From assembly GCA_023419055.1 (NCBI GenBank), contig JAEZYO010000023.1, forward strand, positions 1-6,745: a stretch of DNA of 6,745 nt. Direction: 5' to 3'. Positions 1 to 6,587 of this stretch are shown in pieces (position 1 is the stretch's first letter; each line of letters begins with the position of its first letter). This stretch comes from Pseudomonadota bacterium (GTDB lineage: Bacteria > Myxococcota > Polyangia > Polyangiales > Polyangiaceae). The translations under genes were made by a program, and so were the position numbers. A model generated the notes under the pieces. That model was not told the DNA's origin. It made no database searches and was given only the letters and a program-made list of their open reading frames with translations.

Positions 1-99
1 CGCTCGAGGTCCCGTTGCCATTTCTCTCCGAGGTCGCGCATCGCGCTCGCCTATGGAACACAGGTCGCCGCCAATGGAAAGAAAAAAGTGGCGGAGTAG
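1..99 (+). CDS. Possible C-terminal end of a forward gene entering from the left (partial)
   Basis: Reading frame 1 is open from the window edge to a TAG stop at 97-99 and encodes about 32 residues, ending in RIALAYGTQVAANGKKKVAE. The tail looks like a protein C-terminus (lysine-rich, alternating small and hydrophobic residues), and about two thirds of its codons end in G or C, which is moderate for this genome. The best support is position: a long hairpin with a T-rich tail begins three bases after the stop, the normal layout of a gene end and intrinsic terminator. No family can be recognised from so short a piece. A competing reading is a reverse-strand gene starting with ATG at 41 and running out of the window; the two overlap and at most one is likely to be real. 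Confidence 0.3.
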   Translation, partial: RSRSRCHFSPRSRIALAYGTQVAANGKKKVAE

Positions 100-101
100 T
101 G

Positions 102-151
102 CTAGAGCACCGATCGGTTTGCAACCGATCGGTGTTCTCTAGTGTCTTTTT
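102..151 (+). terminator. Long-stem hairpin with T-rich tail, probable intrinsic terminator
   Basis: Positions 102-107 (CTAGAG) pair with 137-142 (CTCTAG), and 108-119 pair with 123-134, leaving a three-base loop (TGC) and a two-base bulge (135-136). This gives an 18-pair stem. An alternative register pairs 104-119 with 123-138 with one G-U. The stem is followed at once by TGTCTTTTT (143-151), as expected for a rho-independent terminator of a forward transcript. Each arm also contains the self-palindrome ACCGATCGGT (109-118 and 124-133), so the element could instead be, or also be, a double operator site for a dimeric repressor such as a TetR-family protein. The reverse-strand T-run lies 13 bases from the stem, so a reverse terminator is less likely. 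Confidence 0.55.
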
Positions 152-155
152 CATC

Positions 156-229
156 GGGGCGGCACGCGCCGCCCCGCCCCGCGGAAGTGAGTTCCGCCGG
201 GGCCCCACCCCACGCGGCCGCTTCGCGGC
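156..229. repeat. Cluster of GC-rich inverted repeats
   Basis: Immediately after the terminator-like hairpin come three further perfect inverted repeats: 156-163 with 168-175 (GGGGCGGC stem of 8 pairs, four-base loop), 181-186 with 192-197 (GCGGAA stem of 6 pairs, five-base loop) and 217-221 with 225-229 (GCCGC stem of 5 pairs, TTC loop), plus the palindrome GGGGCCCC at 199-206. Short GC stems occur by chance in DNA of this composition, but the eight-pair perfect stem and the dense packing are notable. They could form a structured leader or 3' region, or a repetitive extragenic element. No function can be assigned. Confidence 0.4.
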
Positions 230-522
230 GAGCGCACCGGCTCAAACCGTTTGTCGCTCTAGCGGTCGCCGAGGAGGCGCTCTCTCGCCGATCTCCGCCG
301 CGACCTCGAGAGCCCAATCAACACTCAAACTCGGCTGCACGAGGTGAGCGACAGGGCGGGCTCGCCCCAGCCGAGCGAAAGCGGTCGGCGAGCTTCGGCG
401 GGGGGAGACCCCCGAAATCCTAGCTTTCCGCCCACGCGGCGTCGGGGGAATTGCCCCAGCTCGTCGCGGAGGTGAGCCCGGGCGCTCGTGACCTCGGTTG
501 AGGAGGGGGCGGCTCGGCCAGC
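230..522. other. Non-coding stretch, no gene seen
   Basis: Frames open here on both strands give Arg/Ala/Pro/Ser-rich translations with no recognisable domain, typical of chance frames in GC-rich DNA. The only structure noted is a hairpin at 401-413 (GGGGG, loop AGA, CCCCC) with no T-run, and a purine tract GAGGAGGGGG at 500-509 that resembles a strong ribosome binding site but has no ATG or GTG at usual spacing; the nearest start in a downstream open frame is a TTG at 523. Confidence 0.5.
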
Positions 523-777
523 TTGCAACGCAGAAGTCGCAGAGCTGCGTCCGTCGTTCTGAGCGCTCGGAGGAGCTTCGCGTTCTCCCCTCGCGCTCAC
601 GCGAGCTCGTCCGGCAATGATCGCTCGCGCGAGCGTGCCGTGCTGCACGCCGGAAACACGACGGTGCGCGACGAGATCGTGGCCGCGATGGATCGGATCA
701 TCGCAGTCGATGTCTCCGCTCCGAGCCGCGAGGGCGAACGCGATGAGACGTTTGCGGTGAGCTTCGTCATCGAGTGA
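523..777 (+). CDS. Possible small hypothetical protein or gene remnant
   Basis: This frame encodes up to 84 residues from a TTG at 523, or 45 residues from a GTG at 640. The N-terminal half is Arg/Ser-rich and unconvincing. The second half looks more like real protein (for example RDEIVAAMDRIIAVDV and a final ETFAVSFVIE), and nearly all its codons end in G or C, as in the confident genes here. A purine-rich SD-like tract (500-509) precedes the TTG, but the spacing of 13 bases or more is long. I recognise no family. It may be a short real gene, or the surviving 3' end of a decayed larger gene whose upstream part is lost. It does not overlap the downstream lipoprotein gene, which begins 136 bases later. 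Confidence 0.27.
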   Translation: MQRRSRRAASVVLSARRSFAFSPRAHASSSGNDRSRERAVLHAGNTTVRDEIVAAMDRIIAVDVSAPSREGERDETFAVSFVIE

Positions 778-898
778 GCGCTCGCGCCGCGCCGCCCGCC
801 GCCGCGTGTAAAACTGCCTCGAACGACGCCGAGTGCCTCAGTAATTTCAAACGAGCCCAGCTAGCGAGCACAAACCCCCATGCGTAGCTTGTCTCCAT
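778..898 (+). other. Intergenic leader upstream of the lipoprotein pair
   Basis: This stretch holds no gene. It goes from very GC-rich (778-807) to a less GC-rich segment (about 807-880), which is where a promoter for the downstream lipoprotein genes would be expected. A weak -10-like AGTAAT lies at 840-845, but I see no good -35 match at 16-18 bases, so no promoter is called. Confidence 0.35.
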
Positions 899-903
899 GG
901 AGG
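899..903 (+). promoter_or_regulatory. Ribosome binding site GGAGG for the Cys-rich lipoprotein
   Basis: GGAGG lies 10 bases before the ATG at 914. The alternative in-frame ATG at 968 has no comparable site, and starting there would remove the Lys-Arg n-region before the hydrophobic signal segment. This favours 914. Confidence 0.6.
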
Positions 904-913
904 CATTCGCCAA

Positions 914-1759
914 ATGACACCTATCATCCAGAGGGGCGAAAGCTCTTCCAACCTGAAGCGTGCCTGCATGTTCCTCGGCTTGGTGCTGGCTGTGGGCTGC
1001 AGCTCCTCACAGAAGACTCCGCCGAAGGCGGCGTCGGCCGAGAAGGGTGCCGCAGCACCAGCGAAGAACGCGAGCGCAGAGCAGCGGCTGGCGGCAGGCT
1101 CCAGCCTCGAGCAGCCCATCATGGTTTGCGGGCCGCGCGAGTCGTACCGCTACGTCGCCGAGACGTTCCGCTGCCCCGACGGCAAGAACCCGCTCGGCGG
1201 AAACATGGAGAAGGCTCAGCACTCTCGAGTGGGCTCGGTCGACCACCCTCAATCCGGTCACATCGTGGACGTTTACCGCGTGGACTGTGGTCGCGAAGTC
1301 GAAGTCTTCGTCGACATGTACGGCTGCGAGCAGTACGAGGCGCAGCTCGAAAAGTCCGAGCCCAGCGACTCGCTGCAGAAGCTGCTCGCGAGCTACGAGG
1401 AACAGGACTTCGGCGCGGTCATCGACCAGTGCGGGAAGAGCCCGACCGACCTCGAGGCCGACGAATCGATGGGGTGCATGGTGCTCGTACCGGCGTCGTT
1501 CTTCGTCGTCGGCAACGCTGCTGGTGCGGTCCACGTCCTCAAGGAGATGTGCGCGCACATGCCGCCGCCGAGCAGCCTGAGCAATGCCCGAGCGAACCTC
1601 GTCATGCAGGTTACCTCGGCGGTCGCCCACACGGCCGAGAAGAACGGGGAGGAAATCACACCGGAGGACGGCGCAGCCATCGTGGGCGCCTTTGCCGAAG
1701 CCTGCCAGGTCACGCCGCAAGATCTGGAGCGGGCCATCGAGCGGGCTCAGACCTTGTGA
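914..1759 (+). CDS. Cys-rich predicted lipoprotein of unknown function
   Basis: This 281-residue protein starts with a signal region: basic NLKR (13-16), a hydrophobic core (19-27) and a lipobox-like LAVGC ending at Cys29. The -3 residue is Ala rather than the usual Leu, so the lipobox is slightly off consensus. Cleavage and lipidation at Cys29 would expose SSS, with no Asp at +2, consistent with outer-membrane sorting in the classical rule. An Ala/Lys/Pro-rich low-complexity linker follows (about 30-60). Residues 70-145 form a likely beta-rich domain with the marks FRCPDGKNPLGG (86-95 region), GHIVDVYRVDCG and VEVFVDMYGC. Residues 150-281 look helical. Eight cysteines remain after Cys29 (72, 87, 125, 138, 173, 188, 213, 264), an even number that fits disulfides in the envelope. 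I recall similar uncharacterised proteins in myxobacteria but cannot name a family. The next gene starts 37 bases downstream on the same strand and is also a lipoprotein, so the two are probably co-transcribed and may work together. Confidence 0.85.
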   Translation: MTPIIQRGESSSNLKRACMFLGLVLAVGCSSSQKTPPKAASAEKGAAAPAKNASAEQRLAAGSSLEQPIMVCGPRESYRYVAETFRCPDGKNPLGGNMEKAQHSRVGSVDHPQSGHIVDVYRVDCGREVEVFVDMYGCEQYEAQLEKSEPSDSLQKLLASYEEQDFGAVIDQCGKSPTDLEADESMGCMVLVPASFFVVGNAAGAVHVLKEMCAHMPPPSSLSNARANLVMQVTSAVAHTAEKNGEEITPEDGAAIVGAFAEACQVTPQDLERAIERAQTL

Positions 1760-1796
1760 GCTTGCCGAGGCCCACGGAGGGCCGTAAAAGAGGGGC

Positions 1797-2423
1797 ATGA
1801 AGCGACCCGCCATCGTCCGGACTCTCACCGCGATGGCGGGATTGCACTTGGTAGCCTGCGCCAGTACCCCGCACGTGAAGCTCGAGGCTCCGCCGGTGGA
1901 TGGCGACGTCGAGCTACGTCGGGCGGCCTTCGAGGAGCTGCGCCCCCGCTCTGCCGTCGAGATCGAGAGCGGCATAAAAGGAGGCATTCCCACGAGCGTG
2001 CTCCGTACTTCGGACAAGCTCCAGCTGGCGGGCGGCGCTCAGGTTTATCACGCAGAGGATCTGCGTCCCGTCCTGCCGGCCAACTCGCGCGCTGCACGTG
2101 AGGCCGACAAGGTCTCCTCTCGTACGACCACGGCGGGCATCCTCGACATCGCCGGCGTCGTGCTACTCGTCGCGGGTACCGTCGTCGCCATCACTCCTTT
2201 CTTGACGACGAGCGGTGACGAAAACGTCGACACGAAGCCGATCTACATCGGCACGGGAGTCGCGGTGCTCAGCATCCCGGTCTTCCTCTTCTCGGGCGCG
2301 CAGCGCCGTGACGCGCGCGACGCCAAAGCCAACGTCTTCGAGTCGTACGAGTCGGCGCTCCTCCAGCGCCTCGACCTCTGCCCCGTCGGCGGCGAGGTCG
2401 GTCCGTGCCCGAAGGCGCACTGA
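1797..2423 (+). CDS. Predicted lipoprotein with two hydrophobic helices, unknown function
   Basis: The protein has 208 residues. Its N-terminus (MKRPAIVRTL, then a hydrophobic stretch) ends in a good lipobox LVAC at Cys21, predicting a lipid-anchored envelope protein. Residues 22-108 are soluble, with an acidic/basic helix around 38-58 and a short beta-like part near 70-85. Two strongly hydrophobic segments follow, about 113-136 (GILDIAGVVLLVAGTVVAI) and 148-167, separated by a short polar loop with TTSGDENVDTK. The C-terminal 40 residues are charged and hold two cysteines (195, 204). The start is ATG 1797, preceded by AAAGAGGGG (1787-1795); the spacing is short but no better start is seen. 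The two-helix hairpin with a lipobox is unusual: it suggests either retention in the inner membrane or a hydrophobic hairpin that inserts elsewhere. No family is recognised. It sits 37 bases after the Cys-rich lipoprotein gene, likely in the same transcript. Confidence 0.85.
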   Translation: MKRPAIVRTLTAMAGLHLVACASTPHVKLEAPPVDGDVELRRAAFEELRPRSAVEIESGIKGGIPTSVLRTSDKLQLAGGAQVYHAEDLRPVLPANSRAAREADKVSSRTTTAGILDIAGVVLLVAGTVVAITPFLTTSGDENVDTKPIYIGTGVAVLSIPVFLFSGAQRRDARDAKANVFESYESALLQRLDLCPVGGEVGPCPKAH

Positions 2424-2439
2424 GCGGTGCGCGCCGCTC
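2422..2439. repeat. Hairpin overlapping the stop of the second lipoprotein gene
   Basis: GAGCGG (2422-2427) pairs with CCGCTC (2434-2439) around a six-base loop. The TGA stop at 2421-2423 lies at its base. There is no T-run, so it is not a canonical intrinsic terminator, but it could stall or protect the transcript end. Confidence 0.35.
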
Positions 2440-2517
2440 GTGGCGGGCGCCCCACCCGCGTGCGTGCCCAAGGCGAGACGCGGCTCGTGCAGCTCGTCAT
2501 CCCGGGGGGCGGAGCGC

Positions 2518-3465
<948 letters not shown>

Positions 3466-3482
3466 AGGGGGCACGCGGCGCG

Positions 3483-4460
3483 TCACTTGGCGTAACCGCG
3501 AGGCGAGTTCCAGCGGGGTTTGATGTAGACCGAGAGCACGTCTCGGTAAAATCCGAGGTGCGCGCAGTGATCCATCTTGTCGTTGCCCGAGAAGCCCCGG
3601 ACGTGGAAATTCCCCTTGGAGAAGCGCGAGACGAGCTCGAGCCCCATGGGATCCGACGCCCTGGGTTGCGCCGGCTGCGGCTTCCCGCCGAGCTTGAAGA
3701 TCAGGAAGTTTGCCGTCTCCGTGGTCGACGCGTAACCCGGAGGGATGATCGAGGAGTGGGAGACGAGCATGAACTTCTGCCCCTGCGCCGCGAGCTCCGC
3801 GAAGTCGATGAACGACTTGATCTGGAGCTCGTTGATCGAGCCTCGCGCGTACCCGCAGTGAAGGCCGTCGAGCAGGATCACCGAATCGACCCGCTTCTTG
3901 GCCCCGGGCTGGGCGAGGATGTTCTGCACCGCGCCGTATCCGGCGCTCCAGGCGCTCAGGCCGACGCGACGCGCGCGCGCGTTCGCGACTCCGGTTCGCT
4001 TCTGCATCGTCTGTTCGACGCTCTTCAGGAGCGAATCGAACGCGCCCGGCACCGCGAAAGTCTGCTCGTAGGGCCCTGAACCGAGACCGAGATCGACGCC
4101 GACCAGCACCGCCCCGTCCATCACCTTGACCCACTCTTTTCGTGCCGGCTCGTGCCCGTGGAAATGGAACATCACGTCGAACTCGCCGTTCGAGGTGAGC
4201 CCGCCCTTCTCGGGCGCGATCATCTGCCCCACGCTGGGCCCGCGATCCCAGCGACTATAGATGCCGAAACCAGGATCGGGCGTGTTGCAAGGATTGATGC
4301 CGCGTTCGGCCGCGCTGAGGCTAGACTGCGTCGCGGGGGGCGGTTTGCGCAGGTACCAAGCCTTCGTGCCACCTGCGTAGGCTGGCGCACTCAGAGCGAA
4401 CGCGAGCAGCGCCAAAAGGCTACGGCGCATCTTGCGAGGGTTCGATCGGGCCAGGGACAT
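3483..4460 (-). CDS. Secreted alpha/beta-hydrolase-like protein
   Basis: The protein has 325 residues from ATG 4460. Residues 1-29 are a Sec-type signal peptide: basic RKMRR, hydrophobic LLALLAFAL, and APAYA before Gly30, so it is likely periplasmic or secreted. No lipobox is present. The mature part fits an alpha/beta hydrolase: strand FDVMFHFHGH (94-103) with the His-Gly oxyanion-type motif, a nucleophile elbow GLSAWSAGYGAV (167-178) with candidate Ser172, an Asp after the next strand (VILLDG, Asp198) and a late His (MDHCAH, His298 or His301). The elbow reads A-W-S-A-G instead of G-x-S-x-G, so the first Gly is replaced by Ala, which some families tolerate. Substrate is unknown; esterase, lipase or peptidase-like activity is possible, and an inactive fold cannot be excluded. 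A GTG at 4466 is an alternative start: GGAGG at 4471-4475 is 10 bases from the ATG and 4 from the GTG. The RluA-family gene follows after 17 bases. Confidence 0.85.
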   Translation of the reverse strand: MSLARSNPRKMRRSLLALLAFALSAPAYAGGTKAWYLRKPPPATQSSLSAAERGINPCNTPDPGFGIYSRWDRGPSVGQMIAPEKGGLTSNGEFDVMFHFHGHEPARKEWVKVMDGAVLVGVDLGLGSGPYEQTFAVPGAFDSLLKSVEQTMQKRTGVANARARRVGLSAWSAGYGAVQNILAQPGAKKRVDSVILLDGLHCGYARGSINELQIKSFIDFAELAAQGQKFMLVSHSSIIPPGYASTTETANFLIFKLGGKPQPAQPRASDPMGLELVSRFSKGNFHVRGFSGNDKMDHCAHLGFYRDVLSVYIKPRWNSPRGYAK

Positions 4461-4470
4461 TGCCACGGAG

Positions 4471-4475
4471 CCTCC
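4471..4475 (-). promoter_or_regulatory. Ribosome binding site GGAGG for the hydrolase gene
   Basis: On the reverse strand GGAGG (forward CCTCC) lies 10 bases before ATG 4460 and 4 bases before GTG 4466. It proves that translation starts here and not at the later in-frame ATG at 4430, which would cut off the first ten residues before the signal core. The choice between ATG and GTG is a close one. Confidence 0.6.
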
Positions 4476-4495
4476 ATCGTTCCCTTACAGGATTC

Positions 4496-4514
4496 AAATT
4501 TTGGACCAAAAATT
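4496..4514. promoter_or_regulatory. AT-rich palindrome upstream of the hydrolase gene
   Basis: TTTTGG (4499-4504), a central A, and CCAAAA (4506-4511) form a perfect 13-base palindrome, flanked by AAA and ATT. It lies 38 to 51 bases upstream of the hydrolase start in one of the few AT-rich spots in the window, so it may be an operator or part of the promoter. No clear -35/-10 pair is seen. The A/T run could also serve as the U-tract of the preceding kinase gene terminator. Confidence 0.35.
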
Positions 4515-4558
4515 CCGCACCGCCCCTTTCAGTGGGGCTGGAGCGTAACGGCACGCTC
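4508..4558 (-). terminator. Possible terminator region after the histidine kinase gene
   Basis: Read on the reverse strand after the kinase stop, there are two hairpins in tandem: 4558-4553 with 4546-4541 (GAGCGT/ACGCTC, six pairs, six-base loop) and 4538-4534 with 4526-4522 (GCCCC/GGGGC, five pairs, seven-base loop). A run of T (AATTTTT, forward AAAAATT at 4508-4514) follows about seven bases beyond the second stem. The distance is longer than ideal, so termination would be weak. Confidence 0.35.
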
Positions 4559-4586
4559 GAATCGCAGCGGGACGCCCCGACTCGAG

Positions 4587-6587
4587 TCACGCTCCGCCAC
4601 GAGCGCGTTCGATCGCGCGCGTCAGCTCTTCTTGAGAAAGCGGCTTCTGGAGCAAGCCGTCCACGACGGCGAGCTCGTCGGCGGCGACCGGTTGCCCCGT
4701 GAAATAGAGGATCTTGGAGCGCGGGCTCGCCCGCCTCAGGGCCTGCACGAGCTCGAACGGCTGCCTGCCCGGGATGGACCGATCGAGTAGGATCACGTCG
4801 CAGGGAGAGCGTTCGAGCACGACGAGCGCCTCTTGCTCCGAACCTGCTGTTTCGACTTGGTACCCCGCTGACGTGAGCAGGTGATACACCACGAGCCGGA
4901 CCGGCTCCTCGTCGTCGAGCACGAGCACACGCGCTCGACTCGACCTCACCGCCGCCGAGCTCGAGCGCTCCGAGGGTGAGCGCTTGAGCTCCGGTAAGTA
5001 GGCGGAGAACGAAGTCCCGCGCGAGTCGGAGACGTCGAGGACCACGTCTCCAGCCCGCTCCCGCACCATCGCTTGACTGACGGCCAAGCCGAGCCCCGTG
5101 CCGTATCCGGGCGACTTCGTCGTGACGAAGGGCTCGAAGAGGTGAGCGCGCACGCCTTCGTCGATGCCGGGCCCATTGTCGCAGACGCGGAAGCGCACGT
5201 GGGGGCCAGGCTTCAGGCCGCTCTGCGCGGGCGGATCGGTGATGTCGGCGCGGCTCACCAACACCTCGATGCGCGGAGACGCGGTCTTTGCCTGGAGCAA
5301 CGCATCCCGAGCGTTCAGGATCAGATTGACGAGCACCTGCTCGACCATCCCTTGATCGCAGAAGACGTCTCGCAGTCCGTCTTCGATGCTCTCACCGAGC
5401 GTGATTCGGCTATCGAAGGTGTGGCGGCAGATCGAGAGCGCCCGCCGCACGATGTCCGAAGGCGCCTGCGCGGTGGGCGCCGACGGGCCACGTTGGCCCG
5501 CGAACGTCATGAGCTGTCGCACGAGCTCGGCCGCGCGCGCTCCCGCCTGCTCGGCGTGCTCCAAGTAGGGCACCAGCGATTCGGAGGCGGTCGAGCGACA
5601 GAGCTCGAGCACGGGCAGGATCGCCGCGAGCATGTTGTTGAAGTGGTGGGCGACGCCGGCCGTCAAGTTCCCGACTGCATCCATGCGCTGGGCCTTGCGC
5701 AAGCGCTCGTCGAACTGCCGCTGCTGCGTCACGTCGAGGAGCCCCCCCACCACCCAGACGCGCTCTCCCTGCGTGATGGAGCGCGCCCCGACGGTCAGGA
5801 TCCAGCGGAGCTCGCCGTCTCGGCGCACGATACGATGCAGCACCTGCGAAATGGCCTCGCCTCGAGCCGCCGCGCTCATTTGCTGCTCGACGAGCTGGTG
5901 GTCCCCCGGGTGGACCAGACGCTCCAGGTACTGAGCGGGAGTCAGCGGCTCGTCTTCCCCGGTAATCCCATACATGAGCGAGTTCCACTCGACCGCTCCC
6001 GTCGCTGGATCCCACGAGAAGATCCCGAGGTTGGTCGACTCCACCGCCAGGCGCAGCTTCGCCTCGCTCTCCTCGAGCGCGCGCTCGCGCTCTACTTGAC
6101 CAGAGACGTCGAGCGCAATGAGGCAGTACCCGAGCGCCCCGTTCGGTTCTTCGATCGGAACCACGATGCTCTCGTAGTGCGCGGGGGCCGCGCCCTCACC
6201 CACGCCCTCCGTTCGATAGTGCACGACCTCGCGCTTCGAGAGCGCCCGCTCCACGCTCGACCGGACCCGATCCACCCACCGTGGCTCGATGAAATCGAAC
6301 ATGCTCCTGCCGACCACGTCCGAAGCCTCCAGCCGCTCGAGCGTGCGATTGACGAACTTGATCTGATGCTCGGCGTCGACGCGCATCACGAACGCGGGCA
6401 AGTTCCTGAGGAGCGAGCTCAGAAACGCGAGCTTCTGACCGTCCTCCCGGCGCTCGGCCTCCAGGGCTCGGACCTTCTCGAGCGCGGCTCCGAGCTCCGC
6501 CTTCAAGCTCTCGTAGCTCGGCTCCGCCCCCGGAGGTTCCTGATCCGCGGGCGCGCCGTGCACAGGTCGCACCTCGACTGGCTTCAT
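4587..6587 (-). CDS. Soluble hybrid sensor histidine kinase with two PAS domains and a C-terminal receiver
   Basis: From ATG 6587 the protein has 666 residues and no membrane segment or signal peptide, so it should sense a cytoplasmic cue. In order: a coiled coil (about 24-60), PAS-like domain 1 (61-165, NLPAFVMRVDAEHQIKFVN), PAS domain 2 with PAC end (175-290, GIFSWDPATGAVEWN and RRDGELRWIL), HisKA (about 297-365), HATPase (about 370-535) and a receiver (553-663). The H-box reads GVAHHFNNMLA with phosphoacceptor His314; the usual acidic residue after it is His315. N-box NLILNARDA has Asn421 and Asn425; G1 is DNGPG (Asp470), the F-box LFEPFVTTK and G2 GYGTGLGLA are intact. The receiver keeps the acidic pair Asp558/Asp559, phosphoacceptor Asp602, Thr630 and Lys648. 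So phosphate can pass from His314 to ATP-derived His and on to Asp602, or to an unknown partner. No response regulator gene lies next to it. The start is supported by AAGAGG four bases upstream, but the frame stays open to the window edge. Confidence 0.92.
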   Translation of the reverse strand: MKPVEVRPVHGAPADQEPPGAEPSYESLKAELGAALEKVRALEAERREDGQKLAFLSSLLRNLPAFVMRVDAEHQIKFVNRTLERLEASDVVGRSMFDFIEPRWVDRVRSSVERALSKREVVHYRTEGVGEGAAPAHYESIVVPIEEPNGALGYCLIALDVSGQVERERALEESEAKLRLAVESTNLGIFSWDPATGAVEWNSLMYGITGEDEPLTPAQYLERLVHPGDHQLVEQQMSAAARGEAISQVLHRIVRRDGELRWILTVGARSITQGERVWVVGGLLDVTQQRQFDERLRKAQRMDAVGNLTAGVAHHFNNMLAAILPVLELCRSTASESLVPYLEHAEQAGARAAELVRQLMTFAGQRGPSAPTAQAPSDIVRRALSICRHTFDSRITLGESIEDGLRDVFCDQGMVEQVLVNLILNARDALLQAKTASPRIEVLVSRADITDPPAQSGLKPGPHVRFRVCDNGPGIDEGVRAHLFEPFVTTKSPGYGTGLGLAVSQAMVRERAGDVVLDVSDSRGTSFSAYLPELKRSPSERSSSAAVRSSRARVLVLDDEEPVRLVVYHLLTSAGYQVETAGSEQEALVVLERSPCDVILLDRSIPGRQPFELVQALRRASPRSKILYFTGQPVAADELAVVDGLLQKPLSQEELTRAIERARGGA

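Noticed and set aside
1..41. Reverse-strand gene start at ATG 41 (MRDLGEKWQRDLE...)
   Set aside because: GGCGAG lies before it and the codons fit, but only 13 codons are visible and the hairpin plus T-tail after the forward stop at 97-99 favours the forward reading. It remains possible.
214..221. GCGGCCGC palindrome
   Set aside because: An eight-base GC palindrome is expected by chance at this composition and has no partner feature.
1007..2017. Reverse open frame opposite the lipoprotein pair
   Set aside because: Overlaps two genes with signal sequences, lipoboxes and, for the first, a good binding site; the reverse translation shows no family feature.
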